From: Taenia hydatigena
Lineage: Eukaryota > Platyhelminthes > Cestoda > Cyclophyllidea > Taeniidae
DNA: 64,000 nucleotides
Assembly: GCA_036345935.2 (NCBI GenBank)
Contig: JADWOT020000002.1
Location: 2,576,692-2,640,691 of the forward strand
Reading direction: 5' to 3'
The translations under genes and the position numbers were made by a program. Below are positions 10,491 to 21,760 of this stretch, piece after piece. The notes under the pieces are model-generated. The model made no database searches, was not told the DNA's origin, and worked only from the letters and a program-made list of their open reading frames with translations. Positions within the stretch are counted from its first letter, which is position 1; every line of letters begins with the position of its first letter.

Positions 10491-13400
10491 ATCTGCTGTC
10501 AGTATTATATGTGGTTAATGGGCAGAGGAGCAGGGGTTGCGTGCAGAGTCAAAAATTTGTATTTTGCAGGCAAGTGATTCGAGCATATTTGAAAGATAAG
10601 AAGTTGTTCTTTAAGTTAGACTTGCCAATGCCTACCAATGCAAAATGCATGGGGCTAAAATAATAAGTTATGGGTTGGCTCATCAAGTAATCCAAAACCC
10701 ATTATTGCTAAAGATATTTCCGATCCTCCCGATTCCTCTACACCCATTAATCTATGGATGTTGCTTTACTAATTTTATTAATGAGAAATAGCAAGGAATA
10801 ATTTTAAAAATCGGTGGTCTGCCTATAAAATATATGCCTACTCGTTGGCGTGCCCTTCCCTTGGCGATTTTCAAAGATTGTAACTGATGAGCATATCGAC
10901 GAGATCGCTTTAACAGCAGAAGAGCATTTATTGATCATTAGCAAATGCAGCAACGTGAGTTCACATAAGTGAAGTTCGCGACTGCGCTTTGGTCGAAAGG
11001 ATGAAAACCCGACTAGTAACCCAAGGATTCGAAATTGACTGGCAAGATTATCGGCAATGCAAGCGCTACATTTCTAGCGTATCGAATGCAGCACCCTCTT
11101 TAACCCAATGGGAAGAGGCTGGATGCAAAACTATGCTCGCCAGGGTGTGCGTAGTCAGAATCCAGTGTCAAGACTGATTGCTGTCAAGTTTGATGCAAAT
11201 CTTGGTAAAGCTGGTCATCACATAGTGAAAAGGAGCGAGGGGAATTCACTATGCAAGGACTCCAATGTGGGAGAAACATGTTTGATCATTTCCAACGGTG
11301 ACTTTACTCAAGTGAACTTTTAGCTTAGAAGTGCTGGGCAAAAGTTCACTAGGCTGGTTACGGTGAGAGGAGGAAGAGGTGGAGACGAAGGCGCTAGTCG
11401 TGGTTGTCTCGCCATCAGTGCTGGTGATGCTTCAAGTGAGGGTGATGGTGGTATGACTGGGAGACTTCCACATTGCTTGCTCCTGCAAAGACATCTGCGG
11501 AGAGGAGGTGTTCAAACCGCGGATATATAGTACAACCTCTGCAAGTGATAAGACACGTGAATCGGTGTAAAATCCGCATACGCGTGAGTAGACAGCATCC
11601 TGCGAACTGACACCCTCGAAGGTGGTACTGTCTGTTGAAGCATAGAACGGTGGTGGTAGTGGACAATTGCACACTAATACATCACTTCTTAATGTGCAAG
11701 CAAATTATTGATGAGTCAAAGTCAGTTGCTGGTCAGTCCGTCAAGAGCGGACAACGACCTTAGAATAGGAGAGATGACGCGAATTGCGAAGCAGTATGTA
11801 GTCGCAGCTGTGTGCGTGAGCGTGATATGTATTTGTAGATACAAAATAGAATCATTTAGAAGCGCTTTTCAGAGTGCGTGGTGAGGTGGTGGACAAAAGG
11901 AAGCAAACTTAAGGGTGGCTTCGTTGCCTCACTGAGCTTCTCGCCCCGTCATTTGAGGTCACTCCAGTACCGTTAAATTTGCTCATGGGTTAGAAGGGAG
12001 GATTAGGTAATAAGGCAGAGTAGAATGAAATAGAGAAACCGAAACCGGTACAGATGGTAATAAAGTAAGTAAAGGGGCAAACGGTTGCAGTCATTATGTG
12101 TTAGTGCTGAGTGATATGAGCTTCTATTTGTACACCAGACTTTCTGCATTTTGACGTACTGCTGCATTGAAACGTGTGCAAGTCCCCTCAGTCACCGCCA
12201 TGAGTTCACTGTCCATTCATCCGCCTTCTCCATACGCTTCGAGCCTTATTTGCATCAACAAATACGGTCGTGCGCATTGAGAGAGTTCTTCGCTATTAGG
12301 TCAGTATTCCTACGAATAAAGATGATGACGCGTGGTAACATACACACTCTCTCGGCTTCCCAGCGTGTCAGATGAAGTCAAATCGCCAAAAATGAGTACT
12401 CAAGTTGGGATTAAGCATATTTTCGTTTGTATGCATTTTGATTGCTAAAGCGTTGGCTCGTAGGTGTTATTCTCACACAACCCACTGGTATGCAATGGCC
12501 AACCTCATAAGTTGATCAGAAGAAGAAGCTCGAGGCAAGTTAGAGGCCATGTTTAGCCCTCGATGTGTGAAAAGTAGCTGCTTTTGACACTTGCCTTTGC
12601 GCTATGACAAAGTGGGCTGTCTTTTGAGCTGGGTTATAAGTCCTAATCCCTACTAAGTGCGCCACGTATGTTACGCTCGTGTATTGTCTTCTTTCGGCTT
12701 CAAGATAGCTCTAGAACGAGCCTGATCATGCACAAGCATAGCAACAATGCGTATTTGTAAAAACGTTACGCTCCTGCTGTTGTAAAATCCTTGTTAGATT
12801 GTTTTGTCAGCACAACTTATCAGGGTAAGCACAATTTAATTAGAATACGATTTTTAATTTAAGCAGTGCATATAGGAAGTGAGGGGAATGAACGTTGTTA
12901 AATCAACTGTAGGTGAGCGTTTTACGTACTTATTCACAAACTTAGTTGAGAATAATTAAAACGAATAATCTAACGAAACTGAAACAGACAAGATCATTCC
13001 ATTGCTTGTGGTGCACTTGCATCCGGTGGGATAATGCAAAGGGTAAAATTGTTTGAGGTATCTGATGGCACATGCTGGCAGGTGCTCATGGTGAATATTT
13101 AAAAATCACCATCAGGTGCACTCCCTGGGTTGGCAATTAAGCACGGAGGTTCCTTGAGCAGATGCTGCTATAATGTGCCGAATCAGAGACCATCTGCTCC
13201 TGGAGAAATAATTTGACAAGCGAAATTGCATCTGTAGTCATTCAACTTGTTCAATGACAACCTGCTATCATTTCGCTTGTGATAGCTGAGATGTGATGTA
13301 GGTTTGGTACAAAACCTTAGTGTCAGTAAGTCTGCAGACAAGCTTTCCCGCTTTCTTATGAGTGAGACAATCCTCCTGGTCAAGATCACCATCTTCACCT

Positions 13401-13690
13401 TTGAACCTTAAAAAGCGATCATTATCTGTGTCGACGATAAATTACCCGACTAGTATTCAGTGTGAATTTTGAATTGAGGCGACAGATTGTGCTCGCCAAA
13501 AGTTAATGCAGCTGTCGAAAGCGTGTGTAGGTAAAGAGGTATGAGAATTCCTTAATCATGGATGATAGCTTCCATTTTACACTAACTTCACTTCGGTAAG
13601 GTCATTGGCAGAATTTTCAGTTTAAGGGCTGCCTATAATAAAAAATGTACTTTAGCCACTGACTGAGTGGCAAGTGACGATTTTGTTAAA
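10491..13690. other. Probable remainder of tandem unit 1, mostly unrecognisable
   Basis: The best coding hint is minus-strand 11432-11645. An acceptor-like GCTTCAACAG precedes an open frame containing AVYSRVCGFYTDSRVLSLAE, but no donor is clear. Near 13.3 kb the words CCTTAGTGTCAGTAAG resemble 17.56 kb and 21.58 kb in units 2 and 3, which suggests that unit 1 ends about here. I could not align the rest by eye. Confidence 0.35.
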
Positions 13691-13737
13691 ATTTATGCCA
13701 AGCATTTCCTTGATCCAGCCAGAGCTATAAATATCAC

Positions 13738-14760
13738 CTAACTTGGAAAAAAGCCTGCGTCTTTTACGAAACGTTGCTCGCACTTATTATATAAATTGCC
13801 CAAATCTGAATTCTGGGACCAGATCATGCCAATGTCAAAATGCTTACACAGCCTTTGTATGGTTGAGCGCGCAAGGCTGATAAATACAAGGTTCGCTTTA
13901 TCTGTTTCAGCGATTATAGTTACCCTACCGTCTTGGCTGAACCCATTTATTTTATCGTCTTCCGATTGACACACTTCCCGAAGCCCACTGCCATTCGATG
14001 TCTGCCCTACTCGTATGAGGCAATAATGTCCAGTGTCTCTGTTTTATCGCCACTCTTATTGCGTCTTTGTTCTCTGCTACGAATTCAATAGTTGTCAACG
14101 TTTATTGGCGTGGCAGGTGCCATACCAATTTCGAAGGACTAAATTGTGCTTATCTGGCAGTGCATAATCTCCGCTTAAGAGGTTATTATTAGATATGACC
14201 CTAATGTACACCTTGGAATGAACAGACCACATCAATGTTCGCAGTGAAATCCTGAGAATTTCAATGCTCAATTTTATTGACAATAATGACTTGTGTCGTG
14301 TTGCATTGTAAAACCGCAAAATGGGCAACGACATGTTATTTTTACAACTCTGACCCTATTTCCCATGCTGCATCCAATCAAATACGTTGTAGAATTTCAT
14401 ATTTTTGCCTCAATTTTCTGACGCTTTGATAGAAATCCACCCTTGCGTGTAGCAGCGATCATGATTAAAGCAACAGAAGTAATAGTTGCAATATATCTGC
14501 CAAGCATTAAGCGCGTACTTCCTCGCAGAGCACATAGCCAAGTCTACATCTGTAGGTGGTAAGCTAATACATCTCATTCGGAAACTCTAGAAAACAGGCA
14601 AGTAAATTTTGGTCATCACATTTATAAATACGTGTGCATGTTCCATTAAAATATCCATCGATTTGCAAATACACGCCCAATTGTCGGTAATGTGGCATTA
14701 CTGTAACATCGTCTGAATTGTCTACACCACCGATGCGGTCTGACGTAACGCAATGCAATA
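13738..14760 (-). pseudogene. Coding-like fragments downstream of the zinc-finger exons
   Basis: Minus-strand frames here (14564-14758, 14095-14334, 13738-13974) read like protein in three different frames. The first shares conserved words with unit 1 (VLHxVT, VY, DQNLxAC). The last contains DGRVTIIAETDKANLVFISL and has nucleotide similarity to unit 3 near 17.9 kb. They could be further exons of the same gene or a broken one. No clean splice chain was found. A loose resemblance of GVYLQIDGYFNGT to TRAF/MATH domains was noted but is too weak to name. Confidence 0.3.
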
Positions 14761-14950
14761 CGATGTTCGCATTATCATATCTGTCTAGCGACGCTTAATT
14801 GATTTTACATGATCAGAACTTCGCCAAAAAATTCTTTGCGATGTGTATATTTAAGACCTATGCACTGAGCGCTTTAAACTTACTGAGGATTGTTTTAATG
14901 TAAAAAGGCAATAAATTGACATAGGCATTGCTAATACTTGCCGATTTCGC

Positions 14951-15541
14951 TCACAAAATTGCGAGTGCTTGCGTTCCACTAAATACATTGTGCCAAATGC
15001 CTGCAAAAACGGAAAACTAAGGCGTTGCAACAAGCACTTATTGCAGTACAAGTCTGATTATCGAAGAAATACTTACAGACATGTTGTGAACTCATATGAT
15101 CTAAGAAACCTTCGAACGTCGGGTACCCTGCAAAGCATTCTATGCAGTAAAAGCGCATTTCTGAATTCGCCATTCTTCGAGCTACAGCAATGCAGAATAA
15201 AACACAAGTATAGGAGGAGGTCGCTTGGAAGGCCAAAGCCGCGACTGAGATGCAGCGCACAGGGAGGATTTTAATTAAGGGTTAACAGAATTTCACTCAC
15301 AAATATGCATTTCGATGAAATGACTGAGAAGCAAACGAAAGTTTGCGAATGGAACGAGGCACGCAGGACATAGGCTGTGATTCAAAACTAAGATTGAGAA
15401 GAAGGTTTTTGACAAATGAGAAGGCACGTAGCAAAAATAATGGAGAGGTTTGGTAATTTCTCTTACGTTTCTGATGCAACAAGAGCCTTCCGTAGGATCT
15501 GTAACGCGTTTGGCAAGTCGGACAAGGCAATTGCACGATTA
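14951..15541 (-). CDS. C2H2 zinc-finger gene fragment, three exons (possibly a pseudogene)
   Basis: Three minus-strand exons fit by splice site and phase. Exon a (15541-15467) follows CTTTTCAG and ends at donor GTAAGA. It encodes a half finger starting CPTCQTRYRSYGRLLLHQK, phase 1 out. Exon b (15160-15077) follows GAATTCAG, starts with the two bases needed, and encodes a classic finger with spacing C-x2-C-x12-H-x4-H (MRFYCIECFAGYP, then LDH and SQH). It ends at donor GTAAGT. A 76-nt intron with a strong TTTTTGCAG acceptor leads to exon c (15000), which stops at TGA 14951-14953 after 16 codons. The role is probably DNA or RNA binding in the nucleus, by family. The early stop and lack of a clear upstream start suggest a truncated or inactive copy. 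Exon b and its acceptor are conserved in unit 3. Confidence 0.5.
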
Positions 15542-17800
15542 CTGAAAAGCCACAAGCACACGTAAAATAAGGTGCTAAGAGTGTGATGCCATTCGCCCAC
15601 TTCATTTGCCTATTGAGCATCCAATTATAATTTGGATCAAACAAGAGTTGTTTCACTTGCTGCGAGTAATTTATTCATAATCAGACACGGAATCAACAGG
15701 CATAAACACAAGTACTTATGCACAAATTCAGCGTTTTCTTGTGTACATGTGCATATGCACAGAAACGCATGCTCATAATACATCCACAAATGAAAGGCGC
15801 CTACTATGGTGTTCGCGAATTAAGTGTTTGAGGCCTGGGATGACGTCTGCGAAAAAGTGGAGCACACTGTGCATCTGTAGCGAGCCATCTTAAGGAGAAA
15901 AATGGCGAATCGCTCGAAGTCTCGTGGAAGAGCTTGTGGTAAATTCAATGAGTGAGTAAGAGGCTCTCCTGGATCTGTCCTCAACATTACATATGAGTAA
16001 AATACAGAGCAGTAGTCGACCTTATGCGCTTGGCCACAAATTTGCTCACTGTAGGTACGTGGTTAAAATGCGCCTGAATTCAGATGCCTAGTTCTTCGTA
16101 ATGTACTCTAAATTGTCCATCAGGAAAGGCGTTTTTAATGTACTGAAAAATTCGAAATCTATCTTTAGCCTGCTTGACCTAGCCCTATCACCTTTTAATA
16201 GCAAGGTGCTATTAATCCTATTCTAGCCTTCAAAGCATAGGAATAAAACAAAGGCTGTAGGCTGCCATTGAAGTGATCCCAAATTAATAACTGTTGTTTA
16301 TGTTCACGGCATTTTCGCCTCGGAGTATGTTGCGCCTTGAACAAGCTTAACATCTTGCACGCAGATTTTGGGACCTTGACTGACTGTCACCCCCATTTCT
16401 GAACTTATCACATCCTGATTGTCCGGAATATGAGATTTGCCTGGTAAGTCCTACCAACTGGTGACCAGAGGTAGGCTCAGGTATGCGGGTTATTGCATAG
16501 CAGACTTTCTGCCAAAAATGTAAGTGCCATGCTTCACTGTTAGGGATGCTTATGGGCAAAACATATGCTCTCGTGAAAAATAGGACTTGTTCTCGCAGGG
16601 GTAACTGTAAATATGCCCCCTTGCGCCCCCCATTCCATCCCTTTACTCGCAACGGATCGGCTTCCCCCACCCATTCCTCGCAAACAGTGGGACATTGAAG
16701 GCGATGCTCATGATAGATCTGATTATTTCCCACCTTACAGTAGTACAGCTACCCTCGATGATGGCCTTTGACTTGGTCGCGAGAGTGGGAGTCAAGAGTA
16801 ATAAGAACGTCTCTGCTTTCCACTCCCAGCCTCTGCATCCAAGCTTTATTCGATTTATTGCATGTACCAACGTTAATCTCGACTATTCTCAGAGTGTTCA
16901 GATGTACCAGCCCCATTTCCATGTTGACCGATGCTGTCGGACTTCTAATTCGCATCTTTGTCTCATTTCTGCCAGAATCGTCTCTTTTCTGTTTCCTTTT
17001 GCCCAAACTTACCAATTCCATAAAAGGCGGCTCGCTTGTCAGTAATCTATGTCAGCTACTTTATTTATTCTATATATAGGCACGTCTAAAAAGGACAGCG
17101 ATCTGCTCAACAGAAAGTCGCCAATTGCTTGTTGTGTTCTTGTATTGATGCTAGCTGAACATTTTGGCGGATCTCACTACTAACCAGATTTTGGGGCATG
17201 TCTATAGCGTAAGTGTTGACAAAGACCACTAAAAAGGCGAATTTTCTAGCTTCGCATAAATTTGAGGTGGCTTTAGCGACAGAAAAGTACTCTTTGGCCA
17301 TCGATTCTCATCGAGTGCGACCATGTGAGCTCGTACAAACATGGATCGTACCAACCGATATTCCCGGCCTGGAATAAAACTTACTGATTAAATCTCGCAA
17401 CCGGGTTTCTGGCAAAATGCGTGGCAACTCGAATAGCGGTTTTTTAATGCACAAATTAGCTTGCCGATAAATTAGCTGTGCTAGTGCTACAATTCTGGTG
17501 CATATGTGAGGCGGTTGGCTGAGATCCGCTTCCCTGTCTTCCTTCATCTCGGCCTGTCACCTTACTGTCTGTGAGCGATGGCGGTAAGGCAGACTCAATC
17601 GGCTGCACTCTCAGTAACCAGATATGAAGAGACCAGATCTCTAGGTTACTCCTTTGCAAATGTGTAGCCATATCATACCATTAAGCTTGACATGAATTTC
17701 GGTGAGAGTGGTTTATATGTGGCGAAAAAAGGAAGGATTTGTGAGTGCACGTTCCTGTCCTTTCAAATAATAGTTTCAGCATAAAGAACTTTCGTAATCG
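15542..17800. other. Upstream and distal part of unit 2
   Basis: Nucleotide similarity to unit 3 continues (GGCGCCTAC-type block at about 15.80 and 19.95 kb, GTGCTAGTGCTAC at about 17.48 and 21.48 kb). A 128-codon minus-strand frame at 16347-16733 and overlapping plus-strand frames near 16.7-17.08 kb have no recognisable domain. T/C-rich sequence occurs around 16.62-17.04 kb. No start exon for the zinc-finger gene was identified. Confidence 0.35.
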
Positions 17801-17849
17801 AATATACGAAATAACAGTGAAATAAATTATACAGGAGCACATTTGTTTA

Positions 17850-20800
17850 GGATTTATGATGAATTACATTAAAGTAGCCTTCTTTTTTATATGATAGATA
17901 TCCCCAAATTGCTAAATCGAGCAATGCACAAGTTTTATTAATGCAGGTCAAAAGTTCGGGACTATGGGCCCCAGTCGTCAGGCATATTTTAACTGAGGGG
18001 GAGAGTTTTCGCCTAATGTATTACTAAGAAGAGCGAGATCAAAGACAAAGCGAAAAATGAAGATAGGATATTTGCTTTGGCTTTCGCAAGTAATTAAGAT
18101 GGTTTCGGTCGCCGAGGTATGTGTTAAGTTTGCTCTGGTTCCTTTCTACTAAAAGTTTGTTAATTTTTCGTTTGCTTTGCCAGTCAGAGTACTTGCACTC
18201 CGCATTTAGCAAACTGCAAAAGCTAAATGTCAAGTAGTCTGAGACCTTTTGCCAAAATTAATGCGCAATAGGTAATGTGATACTACGGGCCTAGTTAATG
18301 CTGCCACGTGTTGGCAGTGGCTAACATTCCAGTTTGGGCGTGAGAACACTCGAAGAATGGCCCTCTCAAAGAATTCGCAAGGCGTGATAATGCCGTCTAA
18401 AGTAAAATTTGGTTTCTCTAGCCTCGCGAATGTAATTTATGACTGTTGGTACTTGAATCATTGACCACGCGGTTTTTACAGATATCAGTTTTTATGCTAG
18501 TTCATCACTTTTATGGGAAGGCCTTTTGATACTTGCAAGTGAAAGCACACGAAGTCTTGGTGGAGCAGGCAAAGATTCGAGAAGACTAGATAAGGGCGCA
18601 AATGTTGGTCGATTTCAGCCTCACAACTCAAATGGGACAAGAAAGTGAAAAGTAACAAGATTCCTCTCAGGAGACTGCATGTTGACCACTAGGGATGAGA
18701 TTCACATTTGATTCCGTAGCCTGGGAATCGGCACCGACTGTTGCGGATGGACGCGCTATGCAGCACAATTAATTAGTGTTCTATGATCTTCTGAATGAAG
18801 TTTCAGGTGCTTTCATCCCTTGGCATGGTAACCGACACAGTTTGTCAAATCCAGCCTATGAAAGAGGTCAGCGAAACTTACATTGTGAGATACCAAATTC
18901 AACCAGGAAGAGCTTGACCACTTCTTACCGCAATCTGATCCGTCCACTATCAGTGGACGTGACACATTGATTGCTCATGTCTATGCTGCTGACAACGATG
19001 AAAAGATATAGAATTAGTATGAAGCCTGCTAGAAATTTGCATGTTTTGCCAGCGCAACAGCAGACAAGCGCATTTTGCTCGAATAATCTGCATCAAGGGT
19101 CTGCAAAGAAGGAGGAGAAGAATGCGACAAATACATAACAGTTGTAAACTACGCTAAGTGGCTGAAGCAATGTCTGCAGCGCTGACGTGTGCGCACGCGA
19201 TAATTTATTTCCTTCCGCACAAAGCATTCTACAAAGCATTCTGCGCAGTAGAGGCGCATTCCTGCATCAACATCTATTTGAGTTGCAACATGGCAAAATA
19301 TGGTATGGATTTGGGAGTTTGCGCGCGACGCCAAGGCAATGACTGCAGAGCAGAGCACACACTGAATTTAATTGGAATTAAGCAGACGCAAACTCACGAA
19401 AACGTGGTCTGATAGTATGACTGAGAAGCAAATTGAAGTCTACAAATGGAGTGAAACACAAACAGTACACATCGCGATTCCAGACTGTTTCGAAGTTTAA
19501 AAAAGTGTTTTTGACGTATGTGTTTGAGCATAAAGCAAAGATAGTGCTTGGATCATGCAAGTTTCTCTACTTTTGATGCAATGAAAGCATTCCAAGGGTT
19601 CTGCGACAAGCTCATCGAATCGGACAGTGGCCACACATATTTGCTGAACTGTGTAAACCATATGTAGGCCGAAGTGGTGAAGTCTACTTTGGCGTTTGGA
19701 GGAGCGATCCTGTTAGGTGGCTGACGAAAACTGAGGTTCGCATGATTTGATCACTTGCTGGACAAGCAATTGTCACTCACATCAAAACACATGCTGGTTT
19801 ACTTGATGCGTTTTATCTATTTATGACTCCACGTGAAAACTTGCATTTAAACATGCGTTTCCATGCCTGCATTTCGCATAAATATGCTCACATACAAACA
19901 TGTGCATGTGCATGGGGAAACACATCGGAGAAGTTAAGAGCGCCTACTTGGCGGATGGCTTAAGAAGCGTCTTTGGCATAAAATGGTGATCCTGTACGCC
20001 CCGTTACATATCGTATATATGTAGAAATCCGTTCCAGCAAAAGAAAAAGCGAATTAGTCAAAACCTGCGACATTAATCGCAGTGCGCCTGATGTGGAAGA
20101 AAGGACACGGACTAACTCCCTTCTATCCTCGCATGTACCCTAAAAAGCAGAGAAGCTATAGTCATATATTGGTCAAAACTTGAAGTGATACGGGCACCTG
20201 AGTAAGACTCACCAAATTATAATTGCTTCTTAGCACCCTTCAATAAGTTTGAAGATCATTTGCCTGCAGGGCTAATTAATTACACCTGGTATTATAAAGT
20301 TGTCGGAACAAATGGCCCAAGGTTATCGTTCAAGTAAAGATGTGCAGGATACCACCTGATTAAACTGTACTTGTTATTTCGTCCCGAAGCCATTCTGTAG
20401 AACGCAGCTTCTGTGGTCTTGACTACCCGCCGTGTGATGCAAGTTAAAGCATGTAGAGTGGGGTGTTAAGGCATGGTTATTGCTTGCTGTAGAACCGATC
20501 CTGCTTGTCAAAACGGAGGTCAAATAATGCGGGACAAGAAGTCGATAAATGTTATTGCACTGAACGGTAGCTGATATGATAAGTAAGGAAGGGCCGACCC
20601 CGAAATGGCTTCTAGGAGTAATTTCTGCATATCTAGCGATTTTATTAGCCGATTAAGGCTAAGCCATGTAATGCCAAGAATGTATCCAAATAGACAGGGC
20701 GATTTGACCAGCCGAGAATGTCACCTCTGCCGCTAGTTGTGAATAAGGTTTTCTGCAACTTTAAAATTAAAAATAGCTTGTTTCTTGTAAAGACTTAAGT

Positions 20801-21760
20801 GCTAATAAGAAGAGATTGGGTTTCCGGCTGTTGAAATTACCATGACGATAGATTGGAATGCTGATTCGTGACCTGATCTGCTTCAGAAAGGTCGTCAGAG
20901 CACAAGATCTGCAAGTTGCGCACTAGCATCTCTTCCTTTTATTTTAGTTCTGCCTTTTTTTCAGGTCTTTTTCTTTCTTTTTTTCATCTTAGTCTACTAC
21001 TCGGCCAAAGCTTAACTTTTGCTTATCGACCATCCGTGACGCAAGATCTGGTGAATGCATAGGTGGAGTATTACAAAGGCTAGCTGCCGAGACCCCGCTT
21101 ATCTACTCTTTAAACATGCAGTTCTGCATTATGCGCGTCCTACCATCGGCAAAAGCTGTACACTAAGCTGATTCTTTTCATCGGCTTGGGTTTTATTTTT
21201 ATCTAAAGTAGAGGCATTGAAAAAAACGAGGAAAATCGAGAAAAGAATTGCTTTACACTCTGTTTGCCATGCTAAATTGCTGAGGTAGATTATGGAACAG
21301 AATTATATTCAGCGATGACTGCGAAACGGCCCTTAAGACGAAGCGCGCTTAGACAACTGCATGTGAAACTGAGCATGTCCCTCGGTACCGGTAGACCCAC
21401 TGAATGAACTTTGTAATTAGCTGGGTGTTGGAAGAGGTGTTAACGCGATGAATGATCGCTTTGCATTTGCTGATCTCAGTTGCTAGTGCTACTGCTCTGG
21501 TGCCTGTATTAAATGAATGAGATCTCTCTGCCTTTTAGACTCACTAACAAGTGTATGTGCCATCCTACTGTCAGTAAGCTATTATAAAGGAAGAATCCTT
21601 CACTTCTAACACTCCCAATGACCAACGATTGTGGCTATAATTTCAGTTCTGTGTTGCAACTCTCTCCCTTTAGCCTCAGGATAAAGCCTTTGCAAAGACG
21701 GTTGAGGTACGGTGGGAAGGAGTGCTGTAAAGAATCCAAAAATTGTAAAGATGCTGCATT
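17850..21760 (-). repeat. Tandem unit 3 (about 4 kb), decayed
   Basis: It follows unit 2 directly in the same orientation. It carries the counterparts of the unit 2 landmarks, with insertions, deletions and stops in the zinc-finger exons. Parts at 18.1-19.0 kb and 20.0-21.3 kb could not be aligned confidently by eye and hold no supported gene. Confidence 0.5.
19149..19640 (-). pseudogene. Decayed zinc-finger copy in unit 3
   Basis: The minus strand contains the exon b counterpart after a conserved acceptor (GATGCAG). It reads GMRLYCAECF against EMRFYCIECF in unit 2, but the downstream His ligands are lost and the frame ends within about 30 codons. The sequence before the acceptor also matches in translation. 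The exon a counterpart near 19.60 kb keeps HCP and LSLHQK in the unit 2 frame, but that frame has stops (TGA, TAG) and a weak GTAGAG donor. This is a dead copy. Confidence 0.5.

Larger units (their letters stand above)
13700..17800 (-). repeat. Tandem unit 2 (about 4.1 kb)
   Basis: Best-preserved copy of the duplicated unit. Matches to unit 3 keep an offset of about 4.0-4.15 kb along its length: 13.74 with 17.90 kb, 15.32 with 19.42 kb, 15.50 with 19.60 kb, 15.74 with 19.88 kb, and 17.33-17.68 with 21.37-21.72 kb. This shows a head-to-tail duplication. The zinc-finger exons at 14951-15541 lie in the middle on the minus strand. Confidence 0.55.

Noticed and set aside
13738..14760. TRAF/MATH domain in the zinc-finger unit
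   Set aside because: The resemblance is a short stretch only (GVYLQIDGYFNGT). The neighbouring frames do not continue the domain.
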